Part shown: piece after piece, positions 17,242 through 26,109 of the stretch
Layout of the letters: each line of letters opens with the position of its first letter
How positions within the stretch are numbered: the stretch's first letter is position 1
Origin: Leptofilum sp965223525
GTDB lineage: Bacteria; Chloroflexota; Anaerolineae; Promineifilales; Promineifilaceae
Assembly (NCBI RefSeq): GCF_965223525.1
Contig: NZ_CBDCWX010000004.1
Coordinates: forward strand, 1,054,001 to 1,118,000
Length of the DNA stretch: 64,000 bases
Direction: 5' to 3'
Translations under genes and position numbers: made by a program
The notes under the pieces: generated by a model
What the model saw: the letters and a program-made list of their open reading frames with translations, nothing else
Database searches by the model: none
Told to the model about the DNA's origin: nothing

Positions 17242-17721
17242 GACATGCTCCTAAATATTGGCCACAGAGAACACAGAGGATTTAGAGAAAATTTCTCTTT
17301 TATCTCTGTGCCCTCTGTGGCAAAAAAGGCTTTGAGTCGTCCACTGTGCGGCTGTGACCTTGCGGTTTATCAGCCAAAATCCTGCCCACAGCCTGCTCGT
17401 ACCCAATAACCAATCAAATTCAGAGCGTGTCTGTGGCAAAAAAGAACCCGACTACATGTGTCGGGCCACCACCTGGAATTTCCAAAACATCTTGTTGATA
17501 AATTGCCGGGCTTGCCCCGACCGGGCGGAAGTCTACCACGAACCTGGCAAATGCACGAATAAAATTTGCACGATTCACATGCTTCTGGATAATAGATTCA
17601 TCTTCAAACGAGGTTGGCCAATGACAGACTGAGTTTTCCCAAATGTTCTTCTTAATTATTGAATTTTCCGCTTGCGGAATATCGTTAGCTGGCACCTTGT
17701 TGGCTAGCTCTGGGTAAACTC
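17242..17721. other. 480-base gap with repeat and no convincing gene
   Basis: The gap lies between two divergent genes (DEAD helicase and ABC-F). It holds a CACAGAG-family repeat (17260-17324) and two short hairpins: CCGACTACATGTGTCGG near 17447 and TTCCGCTTGCGGAA near 17667. The rest shows no credible reading frame, tRNA or known regulatory RNA. Confidence 0.5.
17260..17324. repeat. CACAGAG-family inverted repeat (copy 2)
   Basis: GGCCACAGAGAACACAGAGG is mirrored by CTCTGTGCCCTCTGTGGC with an AT-rich centre. It is just upstream of the helicase start, so here it cannot be a terminator of that gene. Confidence 0.6.
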
Positions 17722-19344
17722 ATGTTAACGGCACACAATCTCTCAAAAGCCTACGGGCTTTCCCCCATTCTCAAAAATATCACCTTCTCCATCAACGCTG
17801 GCGAGCGTGTGGGGCTTATTGGCCCCAACGGCTGTGGCAAAAGCACGCTCATGCGCCTGCTCATTGGGCAGGAGCGGCCAGATAGCGGCGGCATCACGCT
17901 CAACCCACCGAACTTGCGAATTGGCTATCTGGCACAGGGCTTCTTGCAGGATGAAAATCAGACGCTCGGCGAATTGCTACACGAAGTCGCGGGTGATCCT
18001 GATGCGCTGGAAGCTGAATTGGGCAATCTTGCTCTGGCTTTGGCAGAAAATCCAGATCAAGCAGCGGTGCAGGTTGCTTATGATGCAACCTTGGATAAAT
18101 TGGCGCGGGCGGATTACGGCCGTATCCAACCCCTCCTCGCCACCTTTCAACTCGACCATCTCGACCCTGATTTGCCAGTCCGCAGCCTCAGTGGCGGCCA
18201 AAAAACGCGCCTTGCCCTCGTTCTCATCCTGCTAGATGAACCCCAACTGCTCCTGCTAGACGAGCCGACCAACCACCTGGACATTGGCATGTTGGAATGG
18301 CTAGAAGTATGGTTACGCGGGTTCAATGGCGGCGTCCTCATCGTCTCCCACGACCGCGCCTTTTTAGACCAAACCGTCACCCGCATCCTCAATCTCAATC
18401 CGCACAGCCACGCCATCCGCGAATACCCCGGCAACTATAGCGACTACCTGCGCCAATACCTCACCGAGCAGGAAAAACATCTGTCTGCCTGGAAAGACCA
18501 GCAGTACGAAATCCGCCGCATGAAGCAAGATATCCAACGCACCTTCGAGCAAGCCCGCTCTGTAGAGCGCACCACCACACCTCGACAGCCCAACGTGCGT
18601 CGCCTCGCCAAAAAAGTGGCGCAAAAAGCCAAATCCCGCGAGAAAAAGCTGGAACGCTACCTGGAATCCGACGAGCGTGTGGAAAAGCCGCTACGTAGCT
18701 GGCAAATGAAGCTTGATTTGGACGAAGCCCCCCACTTAGGCAAAGATGTCCTCTTTTTGGAAGATTTGGCCGTTGGCTATCTCGGCCACGCGCCACTGCT
18801 TACCCAAATCAACCAGCAAGCGCAGGCAGGCGACCGCATCATCCTAACAGGCGTGAACGGCAGCGGTAAAACCACCTTACTACGAACCATCGCCAGACAG
18901 CTTACGCCGCTAGCCGGGCAGGTGCGGCTGGGGCAAAGCGTCCAGCTTGGCTACATGGCGCAGGAGCAAGAACTTCTCGATCCAGGCAAGACGCCACTGA
19001 GCACTATTCAGGCCGTCGCCCCACTAAATGAGACAGACGCACGCTCCTTTTTGCACTACTTTTTGTTCACGGGGGATGATTCATTACGGTCCAACGGCCA
19101 ACTGAGCTACGGTGAGCGGGCGCGGCTGGCTTTGGCACGATTGGTGGCCTCTGGCTGCAACTTTTTGCTGCTGGATGAACCCACTAACCACCTGGACATC
19201 CCCTCCCGCACTATGTTCGAGGAAGCGCTCAGCCAGTTCGAAGGCACCATCCTTGCCGTCGTCCACGACCGCTACTTCATCGAGCAGTTCGCTACCAAAA
19301 TCTGGTTGGTTGAAAATCAGCAACTGGAATTGATCTACATATAA
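17722..19344 (+). CDS. ABC-F family ATPase (ribosome-associated)
   Basis: 540 residues with two ABC domains and no membrane segment. Domain 1 has GPNGCGKST, LSGGQKTRLAL and LLLLDEPTNHLD; domain 2 has GVNGSGKTT, LSYGERARLAL and LLLDEPTNHLD. Between them lies a charged helical linker (about 245-330, the P-site tRNA interaction region). ABC-F proteins bind the ribosomal E site to relieve stalls or resist antibiotics; the subgroup (Uup, EttA or resistance type) cannot be fixed. The start has no clear ribosome-binding site. Confidence 0.92.
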   Translation: MLTAHNLSKAYGLSPILKNITFSINAGERVGLIGPNGCGKSTLMRLLIGQERPDSGGITLNPPNLRIGYLAQGFLQDENQTLGELLHEVAGDPDALEAELGNLALALAENPDQAAVQVAYDATLDKLARADYGRIQPLLATFQLDHLDPDLPVRSLSGGQKTRLALVLILLDEPQLLLLDEPTNHLDIGMLEWLEVWLRGFNGGVLIVSHDRAFLDQTVTRILNLNPHSHAIREYPGNYSDYLRQYLTEQEKHLSAWKDQQYEIRRMKQDIQRTFEQARSVERTTTPRQPNVRRLAKKVAQKAKSREKKLERYLESDERVEKPLRSWQMKLDLDEAPHLGKDVLFLEDLAVGYLGHAPLLTQINQQAQAGDRIILTGVNGSGKTTLLRTIARQLTPLAGQVRLGQSVQLGYMAQEQELLDPGKTPLSTIQAVAPLNETDARSFLHYFLFTGDDSLRSNGQLSYGERARLALARLVASGCNFLLLDEPTNHLDIPSRTMFEEALSQFEGTILAVVHDRYFIEQFATKIWLVENQQLELIYI

Positions 19345-19347
19345 GAG

Positions 19348-19893
19348 TTAATGGTTGAAATGGTTGATAATGTGCAACACGGCCGTTTCCGGATCATCCG
19401 CATACGAAAGCAAAGTCATGTCACGGTCTCGCACATATTCCGGCGAGTAAAAGGTTTGCACCGTTTGCCGCCAGAGGTCGCCCAGCAGCACCAACGGCTG
19501 GGTAGGCACCTCGCCTACTTGCAAAAAGCTCCAGGCCAGCGTCATCTCAGACAACGTGCCGATGCCGCCGGGCAGCACAATCATGCCGTCGCTTTGCGTC
19601 ACCAGATGCAGCAGCCGATCGCGCAGTGTGGGGTAGCGAATTTCCTCTTCCACCCAGCGATTTGGCCCCAGGGGCCGAAAATGTTCAATCTGGTCACACG
19701 TTACCCCGATGACATGCCCACCCGCTTCAGATGCACCTTGGGAAACGGCCGTCATCGTTCCCGAATAGCCGCCTGTGGCCACAGCAAACCCCGCTTCCGC
19801 CAACAGCTTGCCCACCAGACGAGCCTCCTCATACGCCGTGCTGCCCGCCTGCGGTGCAGAGCTGCCAAAAACGGAAATCGTATGTCGGGTCAT
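19348..19893 (-). CDS. LOG-family nucleotide phosphoribohydrolase
   Basis: 181 residues. The Rossmann-like fold shows GGYSGTMTAVSQGASEAGG and the family signature PGGIGTLSEMTLAW. The usual members release bases from nucleoside monophosphates (cytokinin-type or general PpnN-like activity). Its start is preceded by AAGGAA. It is convergent with the ABC-F gene, with three bases between the stops. The exact substrate cannot be read from sequence. Confidence 0.88.
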   Translation of the reverse strand: MTRHTISVFGSSAPQAGSTAYEEARLVGKLLAEAGFAVATGGYSGTMTAVSQGASEAGGHVIGVTCDQIEHFRPLGPNRWVEEEIRYPTLRDRLLHLVTQSDGMIVLPGGIGTLSEMTLAWSFLQVGEVPTQPLVLLGDLWRQTVQTFYSPEYVRDRDMTLLSYADDPETAVLHIINHFNH

Positions 19894-19954
19894 TTAGATT
19901 CCTTTTCTGTTTGCAAGTATGTAAGTTCGCATTTTTACTTGCCCACTTGCACAC

Positions 19955-20779
19955 CTACCTCAAAAACTGCCTCGCAATCGCCTGCACCTCAGCCTGCTTC
20001 TCGATCATCGGTGCGTGGCCGCATTCAGGCACAATGTGGGTTTGGCTATTGGGAAATTGTCCAGCCAGCACCTCCGCATCGCTGGGCGGCACCACGCCGT
20101 CATTTTCGCCCCAGATCAGGCAAATTTCGTGGTGGAGGTTTTTGAGGAACGGCCGTAAATCATGAAACGCCGACGCCTTCAACACATCCGCCGACTGCCG
20201 CGCCAATTCATAATCCGCCAGCCGCCTATCCCACACCGAATCATCAATTGAATCTGGATTGTAAAATGGCGTCTTGATTTGCCGCCGCACCCAGATTTTG
20301 GATTGCGAAACGGCCGATCCCAAATCAATCAGCCCCAGCCCCACCCCAATGCGCTTCACGAATTCAGGGTAGCCGCCAGATGACAGCACCGCCGGGGCTA
20401 AAAGCAACAGCTTTTCTACCTGCTCCGGATAATCTCTGGCATAAGTCACCGCCAGCGTGCCGCCAAATGAATGTCCCAGCAGCACCACCGACGGCAAATG
20501 GAGCGCCTCACAAAACGCTGCCAGCCACTCCACCAAATGCGGAAAATTGTACGGTGTGGTTGAGGCGGTGTAGCCAAAGCCGGGAATGTCTGGCGCAATC
20601 AGCCAATGTTCATCTGCCAACTCGTGCATCATCTCACGGAAGCTGTCGGCAGAGGTAGACATACCGTGCAGCATAATGATGGGACGGCCGTTTCGCTCGC
20701 CAATCTCATAATAACTGGTGTGAATGCCGAGGGCATCTGTCTCAAATCGGGGAACTTGAGGGTAAGGATAGTTGGACAT
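19955..20779 (-). CDS. Alpha/beta hydrolase
   Basis: 274 residues. The fold has PIIMLHGMSTSADSF (oxyanion strand), APDIPGFGYT, the nucleophile elbow LLGHSFGGTLAV, an acid in WGENDGVVPP, and His in ECGHAPMIEK, giving a full Ser-Asp-His triad. It resembles the meta-cleavage hydrolase and haloperoxidase branch, but substrate is unknown. It lies 61 bases from the LOG gene on the same strand. The start seems leaderless, with TAAGAT seven bases upstream. Confidence 0.9.
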   Translation of the reverse strand: MSNYPYPQVPRFETDALGIHTSYYEIGERNGRPIIMLHGMSTSADSFREMMHELADEHWLIAPDIPGFGYTASTTPYNFPHLVEWLAAFCEALHLPSVVLLGHSFGGTLAVTYARDYPEQVEKLLLLAPAVLSSGGYPEFVKRIGVGLGLIDLGSAVSQSKIWVRRQIKTPFYNPDSIDDSVWDRRLADYELARQSADVLKASAFHDLRPFLKNLHHEICLIWGENDGVVPPSDAEVLAGQFPNSQTHIVPECGHAPMIEKQAEVQAIARQFLR

Positions 20780-20792
20780 AGACAGAATCTTA
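20780..20792 (-). promoter_or_regulatory. Candidate leaderless promoter of the alpha/beta hydrolase
   Basis: On the minus strand, TGATAAGAT (extended -10) ends seven bases before the ATG at 20779 and no ribosome-binding site is seen. Confidence 0.35.
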
Positions 20793-20939
20793 TCAAACTT
20801 GGTCAGATTCGGAAAAAGAAGATAATTTTGCCAAAGAGTTCACAGAGGATGCTCTTTAATTTTGGCAACAAATTAGGGCGAATTACCGCGAAAGATTCGA
20901 GATAATTCGCTGCCTTAAAATCAAAAATCACACAAGAGA

Positions 20940-21935
20940 ATGGCTGATTTTCAACTAAATCCATACACACCCACCAAATGGCTGCGGGGTGGCCATGGAC
21001 AAACCATCTTTGGGCGGCTGGTGCGACGCAAAGATGGCATCATCTTTCATCGTCGTCGCCTGGATACGCCAGATGGCGACTTTATTGACATTGATTTCCC
21101 AGAGGTAGCAGGCCATTTGCTGCCAGAGGATGCGCCGCTGGTGTTGTTGCTGCACGGGTTGGAGGGCAACGCCCGGCGCGGCTACGCTTGCGAAACGTAC
21201 CGCCGTCTGGCAAAGCTGGGCATTCGCAGCGTTGGCATCAACTACCGCTCGTGCAGTGGCGAGATGAATCGCAAAGCTCGCTTTTACCATTCCGGCGCAA
21301 CGGATGATGTCGCTTTTGTGCTGGAAACGCTGGCAAACTGGTTCCCCAACAGTAGGCGGGGGCTAATTGGCTTCTCGCTGGGGGCAAACCAAACGCTAAA
21401 GTTTTTGGGGGAACGGGGTGTAGGGGTCAAAGATTGGGTGGAAACGGCCGTTGCCGTCTCCCCACCCTTCGATATGAAAAGCAGCTCCGCTTTGATGGAG
21501 CGAGGATTTTCCCGCTTTTACACCCGCTACTTTCTACATTCTCTACACGAAAAAGTGAGGGCAAAAGCTGATTCGCTGGCTCCGGTGGTGGATTTAGACA
21601 AAGTGCTGGCTGCCAAAACGTTCCGCGAATTTGATCATTACGGTACCGCTCCGTTAGCCGGTTTTCTCGGCGCCGATGATTATTACGAGAAGTGCAGCAC
21701 CGCCCAATTTTTGCCCCACATTCAGGTGCCCACGCTGCTGCTACGCGCTCTAGACGATCCCCTTTTTGAGCCAGACGATGTGCCTTACGACACAATCGCG
21801 GCTAATCCTTGCCTCACGGCAGGCATTACCGCGCAGGGCGGGCATTTGGGCTTTGTAGAGGGACAACCCGGCAACCTCAACTGCTGGGCTGAACAAGAAG
21901 CCGCTCGCTTTTTAGCCGCTCACCTATTACCGTAG
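20940..21935 (+). CDS. YheT-like alpha/beta hydrolase
   Basis: 331 residues of the YheT/ABHD1-3 family. The N-terminus LRGGHGQTIFGRL is typical, followed by VLLLHGLEGNARRGY, GINYRSCSGEMN, the nucleophile GFSLGANQTLKFL, Asp in LDDPLFEP and His in GGHLGFVEG. Members are membrane-associated esterases or lipases of poorly known substrate. The stop overlaps the stop of the convergent GNAT gene by nine bases. Confidence 0.9.
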   Translation: MADFQLNPYTPTKWLRGGHGQTIFGRLVRRKDGIIFHRRRLDTPDGDFIDIDFPEVAGHLLPEDAPLVLLLHGLEGNARRGYACETYRRLAKLGIRSVGINYRSCSGEMNRKARFYHSGATDDVAFVLETLANWFPNSRRGLIGFSLGANQTLKFLGERGVGVKDWVETAVAVSPPFDMKSSSALMERGFSRFYTRYFLHSLHEKVRAKADSLAPVVDLDKVLAAKTFREFDHYGTAPLAGFLGADDYYEKCSTAQFLPHIQVPTLLLRALDDPLFEPDDVPYDTIAANPCLTAGITAQGGHLGFVEGQPGNLNCWAEQEAARFLAAHLLP

Positions 21936-22406
21936 GGGCAGCCGCATCACCAGTTCGCCATGATCTTCTTTGCCCGTGTATTCAAAGCCCAACTTTTCGT
22001 AAAACGGCCCAGGATTGCCGGGCAGCTCTTTGACATGGCTAACCAACAGTTCTTTAGCGTCGGGACGCGTTTTGACGTACTCGACGAGATGATCTACAGC
22101 TTTACGGCCGTATCCCATCCCCTGAAACTCCTCAGCCACCATTAGCCGCCACAAAAAGTAGACCGGCTCCTCCGGATCGTCAAACAACATGATGAACCCC
22201 ACCGGTGTCTCATCTGCATAAATGCCCCGGAACCACGCCTTTTCTTCAAAATGAGCCTGGGCAATGGAAACCGCATTGTTGGCCACCATCTCTTCCTGTG
22301 GTTTAGATACCTTCATGTTGAGAAACGGCCGTAACGTCTCCTTCGTAATTTCTCGCAAAGAAACGGCCGCATCCCGTCCCGGTTTTTTTTCTGCCTCTTT
22401 TGTCAT
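21927..22406 (-). CDS. GNAT acetyltransferase, polyamine-type
   Basis: 159 residues. The GNAT core is at about 20-155, with the acetyl-CoA loop EFQGMGYGRKAVDHL and C-terminal PFYEKLGFEYTGK. The start of the domain (SLREITKETLRPFLNM) and WFRGIYADETPVGFIML resemble the SpeG/Blt spermine and spermidine acetyltransferases, so a polyamine substrate is likely but unproven. AGAGG lies before the ATG at 22406. The gene diverges from the 22561 operon. Confidence 0.85.
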   Translation of the reverse strand: MTKEAEKKPGRDAAVSLREITKETLRPFLNMKVSKPQEEMVANNAVSIAQAHFEEKAWFRGIYADETPVGFIMLFDDPEEPVYFLWRLMVAEEFQGMGYGRKAVDHLVEYVKTRPDAKELLVSHVKELPGNPGPFYEKLGFEYTGKEDHGELVMRLPLR

Positions 22407-22497
22407 ATCAAATTCCTCTGAAACCTTGTCACCCGTTCACCCCTTCCTCCCGCACCTTTTACTCCTCTTTCACCACCAGTACCAATACACTCTGTTA

Positions 22498-22506
22498 TGC
22501 TATAAT
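22498..22506 (+). promoter_or_regulatory. Extended -10 promoter of the kinase-LysM-NACHT operon
   Basis: TGCTATAAT is a perfect extended -10 element. Transcription start would fall near 22513, leaving a leader of about 48 bases before the ATG at 22561. No clear -35 is seen. Confidence 0.5.
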
Positions 22507-22560
22507 TTGCTTCTTAACTTTAGATGCTTTTTCCTGCACCAGCAGGTTTTTACCATACCC

Positions 22561-25035
22561 ATGACGTTGTTACCACAGATTATCCAGCTTCTAACTGAAT
22601 CCCCCGGCAACATTGTCTATCACTTGGTGACGCTTTTTGCTCTTCAGACGGTGCTAGGGATTACTTTGAGCCAGTGGCGGCGCAACAGACAAGACAAAAC
22701 GGCCGTTCGCACCGCCCTCGCCGCTGCTTTCCTCATCGCTGGCCGATTGATCATCATGATCGCCAGCTTGCTCATCATCAACAACGACGTCTCCTCCATA
22801 GTGATTTTGCCGCTTCTGGAGCAGACGATTAACACGGTAGCGGCCGTTTTCCTCCTCTGGGCCTTCATACCTTCCCCACAAAAGCTGCCGCGCCTTGGAC
22901 ACATTTTGCTGCTGCTGGCTCTGTTGATGATCGGCATCATGGGCTTGTCGTTTGCCCAAGCGTGGGCTGCCCAAGTTGCCGATGCCCCCGTGCCAAACCA
23001 ACTACCCTACAACGGTACGCCACAAGCCACCATTTGGGGGCTGGTGCAGATTGTGTTGCTGGCAGTTGGCTTGATTGTGACCTTGGTGAACGGCTGTCTC
23101 CGCCCCACCTTCCGCCCCTTCATTTTAGGCTTGCTGCTGCTGACCCACCTGGCCCACTTCTGGAACTACCCTGAACTCATCCCCTCCGGCACCGACATTC
23201 CCTACTGGATTCGCCTCGGCTACCTGGCTGCGCTGCCGCTGTGGGCCATCATGACCTATCGCGAATCGCTCGCCCCGCTGGTGGCTTTGCAGCTAAACAC
23301 CCTGCCTGCCCACCAACAGCTAAACCGCTCGCTGGCTCTCGCTGCTAATGTCATCGAGACAGACAACCGTCGCAGCCGCCTGCAAACTGCCGCCGAGATG
23401 ACTGCCCGCCTCACCGATGCTGCCTTTGTGGGCATCGGCCTAAAGCCCGACGAAGCACCAGACACCATCCGGCTCATCAGCAATTTGCCCCAGCCGCAAA
23501 CCAACGCCCCCCGCACCTGGCAGCTCCATCTGTCCGATTGGGAGCCGATGGCCCAGCTTATGCAGTCTGGCAAAAGGCGGCATCTACCCCTCACCGGCTC
23601 TAAAGCGCGGCTGGTATATGCTTTGTACGAAGCGCTAGGCATTGGCGCGCTGGGGGGGCTGCTGCTAGAACCGCTCAAAGCGGGAGATGAAATAATTGGC
23701 TTGATGATTTTGGCCTTGCCAGACGGCCGTATCCAATGGCCCACCTCACAGCAAAAAATGTTACCCGGCCTGGCCAAATTTGTGGCGCAGGCTGCCCTCC
23801 ACGGCCAAACCCAGCCCGCCCCAACACCGCCGCCGCTGGAAACGACCGTACCAGACACTCCCCTGCCCAGCGAAACCGACCCCAATTTAAGCGGCCGTCT
23901 CATCGCCCTAACTGAAGAGCGCGAGCGGCTGGTGCAAAATCTGGAAATTGCCAACAATCGGCTGCTGCAAGCCGAAACCCGCGCCGCCACCGCCACCCGC
24001 CGGGCTCAGGATTTAGCTGCTGCCCTGGAAGAGATAGAAACCCTCAGTCGGGATGAAAAAATCAATGCTCTGGAAGAAGAGATCGCCACCCTGCGCGAAT
24101 CGCTCATTGAAGCAGAAGAGGCAATGGCGCTGGCCGCTGCTGGCGAAGGCGGACTCAGCACCGAATGGGTGATGCTCACCATCACCCGCTACTCTGGCCA
24201 GCTTGAGGAAGCCCAGGCACGCATTGCCCAGCTAGAAAGCGAACTCGCCAAGCGAGAGCGCGGCCTGTCTGACGACATGCTCATTTCGCTGATTCAGGAA
24301 TTGCGAACCCCCATGACCTCGATTGGCGGCTTTGCCGACCTGCTGCTGGGTGAAACTCTGGGTATTTTGGGCGTGAAGCAGCGCGACTTTTTGCAGCGGA
24401 TTCAAGCCAACACAGAGCGAATGGGCAGTTTGCTAGAGCAAATTTTACAGCTTACGGCCGTACAAGAACCCCAAGCCACCCCGGAAGAAGAGATGGTCAA
24501 CGTACGCGAAATGCTGGAAACAGCTGTCAACGGCGTCGTCAGCCATTTGCGCGATAAAAATCTACAGCTTGATCTGGACATTGATCAGGATTTGCCCGCC
24601 CTGCCCGTCAGCCGCAGCGCCTTGCACCAGATTTTCAGCAATTTGCTTAGTAACGCGTGTCTGGCCTCCGGCAAAAACGGCCGTGTGGTTGCCACCGCTT
24701 ACGCCCAGGCCATTTCCGACAGCAAACACAGCATCAACGAAACCATCCGCTTCCTGCAAATCAACATCACCGACAGCGGCAGTGGCATTCGCCAGGAAGA
24801 TTTACCCTACGTCTTTGACCCCAACTACGATGCGAAACGGCCGCTCATCGCCGGGCTGGGGGACACAGGGGCTGGCCTCTCAATGGCCTACGAACTCACC
24901 AACAAACATGGTGGCCGCCTCTGGGTAGAAAGTGAGCCAGGCAGCGGCAGCACCTTCTCGCTGCTCTTCCCCATCGCCCCAGAGCCGCACATGCCCGCAG
25001 ATGTGCCCAGCAACGGTAGCCAAAGACAGCCATGA
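22561..25035 (+). CDS. Histidine-kinase-like membrane sensor lacking the phospho-acceptor His
   Basis: 824 residues from the ATG at 22561; an open frame reaches back to 22264 but would overlap the GNAT gene. About seven or eight membrane helices fill residues 15-250. A GAF-like domain follows (about 270-425), then a proline-rich stretch, a long coiled coil (about 440-570), a HisKA-like helix and an HATPase domain (about 650-805). The HisKA box reads IQELRTPMTSI, so Gln579 stands where the phosphorylated His should be. The ATP lid is fairly intact (NLLSNA, DSGSGI, GDTGAGL). It may be a pseudokinase that signals through shape, or phosphorylate elsewhere. Its stop overlaps the next start (ATGA). 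Confidence 0.88.
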   Translation: MTLLPQIIQLLTESPGNIVYHLVTLFALQTVLGITLSQWRRNRQDKTAVRTALAAAFLIAGRLIIMIASLLIINNDVSSIVILPLLEQTINTVAAVFLLWAFIPSPQKLPRLGHILLLLALLMIGIMGLSFAQAWAAQVADAPVPNQLPYNGTPQATIWGLVQIVLLAVGLIVTLVNGCLRPTFRPFILGLLLLTHLAHFWNYPELIPSGTDIPYWIRLGYLAALPLWAIMTYRESLAPLVALQLNTLPAHQQLNRSLALAANVIETDNRRSRLQTAAEMTARLTDAAFVGIGLKPDEAPDTIRLISNLPQPQTNAPRTWQLHLSDWEPMAQLMQSGKRRHLPLTGSKARLVYALYEALGIGALGGLLLEPLKAGDEIIGLMILALPDGRIQWPTSQQKMLPGLAKFVAQAALHGQTQPAPTPPPLETTVPDTPLPSETDPNLSGRLIALTEERERLVQNLEIANNRLLQAETRAATATRRAQDLAAALEEIETLSRDEKINALEEEIATLRESLIEAEEAMALAAAGEGGLSTEWVMLTITRYSGQLEEAQARIAQLESELAKRERGLSDDMLISLIQELRTPMTSIGGFADLLLGETLGILGVKQRDFLQRIQANTERMGSLLEQILQLTAVQEPQATPEEEMVNVREMLETAVNGVVSHLRDKNLQLDLDIDQDLPALPVSRSALHQIFSNLLSNACLASGKNGRVVATAYAQAISDSKHSINETIRFLQINITDSGSGIRQEDLPYVFDPNYDAKRPLIAGLGDTGAGLSMAYELTNKHGGRLWVESEPGSGSTFSLLFPIAPEPHMPADVPSNGSQRQP

Positions 25036-26099
25036 CCGAACAAACGCTCCCCTCCGGCAGTTGGCGCACCCATCTGCTCATCACTGGTGGCGTGCTGTTT
25101 ACCGTCTTTCTGGCACTTATTTTGGCCCAGCTAGATGGCCTCCAGCGGCAAATTTTGCCCTCGCCAATTGCCGTCGCCATTAGCAATCTCAACGCCACGC
25201 CCACCAACACTCCCCTACCTGCCATCCCGCTGGCCTCTGCCACGCCCACACCGCCCGGTGTACCCTCCATTTCAGACGAAAATGGCATTTTGCCGGGCTG
25301 CAATACCACCCCGCTCGATTGGGTGCTGACCCCAATTAGCGAGGGTGAAACCTTACTCTCGCTTTCCGTGCGCTATAACCTGTCTGCCGAAAAAATTCGG
25401 CTGGCCAACTGCCTGCCTAACAACAGCTTGCTCAGCAGTACCGCCCTGTACCTGCCAAATCCAGCCGCGACGCCATCTGCCACGCCGATATGCGGCCGTC
25501 CGCCCAGCAATTGGGTGCTTACCACCGTGCAGCGCGGCCAAACCCTTTTCCGTTTGTCCCAACGCTTTAACGTGTCGGTTAACGCCATCGTCCAGGCCAA
25601 CTGCCTAATCTCTATCACCCTGTATGCTGGCCAACCCATCTACCTGCCTGGTGCAAACATCATCCCAGCAACGGCCACAGCCACGCCTACTGCCACTAGC
25701 ACCGCGACGGCAACAGCCACAGCTACCTCAACCGCTACCAGCACCAACACCCCCACCGGCACTGTCCCGCCGCTGCCCACCGCCTCTGCCACGCCTACCA
25801 GCACGACTACAGGCACAGCAACGGCCACACAAACACCATCACCAACCGCCAGCAGTACCCCAACTGCCAGCCTCACGCCCCCGCCTAGCAGCACACCAAC
25901 GGCCACAGCCACGCCAACCACATCACCCAGCAGTACGCCCGTACCTAGCAACACGCCAACGGCATCACCCACGACCATACCCAGTAGCACACCAACGCCA
26001 TCGGCCACGCCCACTGCGACCAACACAGCCACGGCTACGCCAACCAATACACCCACAGAGACCCCAACGGCCACCAGCACCCCAACCCCCACGCCGTAG
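25032..26099 (+). CDS. Membrane-anchored double-LysM protein with Thr/Pro-rich tail
   Basis: 355 residues. One membrane helix (about 14-34) is followed by a short linker and two LysM domains (about 97-143 and 158-205), the first with ISEGETLLSLSVRYNLS and the second with VQRGQTLFRLSQRFNVS. Residues 210-355 are almost only T, P, A and S in TATPT-like repeats. LysM binds N-acetylglucosamine polymers, so the protein probably sits at the cell wall outside the membrane, with an extended stalk. It is coupled to the upstream kinase (4-base overlap) and to the NACHT gene 10 bases downstream. Confidence 0.88.
   Translation: MTEQTLPSGSWRTHLLITGGVLFTVFLALILAQLDGLQRQILPSPIAVAISNLNATPTNTPLPAIPLASATPTPPGVPSISDENGILPGCNTTPLDWVLTPISEGETLLSLSVRYNLSAEKIRLANCLPNNSLLSSTALYLPNPAATPSATPICGRPPSNWVLTTVQRGQTLFRLSQRFNVSVNAIVQANCLISITLYAGQPIYLPGANIIPATATATPTATSTATATATATSTATSTNTPTGTVPPLPTASATPTSTTTGTATATQTPSPTASSTPTASLTPPPSSTPTATATPTTSPSSTPVPSNTPTASPTTIPSSTPTPSATPTATNTATATPTNTPTETPTATSTPTPTP
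25660..26095 (+). repeat. Low-complexity Thr/Pro-coding tract
   Basis: Degenerate short units such as ACGGCCACAGCCACGCC encode TATPT-like peptide. The minus strand is stop-free in the same stretch (a V/G-rich shadow), which is a by-product of composition. Slippage at such tracts can change stalk length. Confidence 0.8.
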
Positions 26100-26109
26100 G
26101 AGAGTTAGC

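Noticed and set aside
17354..17695. Overlapping small frames in the helicase/ABC-F gap
   Set aside because: No start signals or recognisable domains; both strands are open by chance.
22264..22560. N-terminal extension of the sensor kinase
   Set aside because: It would overlap the GNAT gene and lacks a ribosome-binding site; a promoter lies at 22498-22506 inside it.
25640..26092. Long minus-strand open frame of V/G-rich composition
   Set aside because: It is the antisense shadow of the Thr/Pro tract; the plus-strand LysM gene explains it.
25624..26109. Extending the NACHT gene back to 25624
   Set aside because: The extra part is an out-of-frame reading of the Thr/Pro tract (P/R/Q-rich). ATG 26110 has a good ribosome-binding site and starts the domain.
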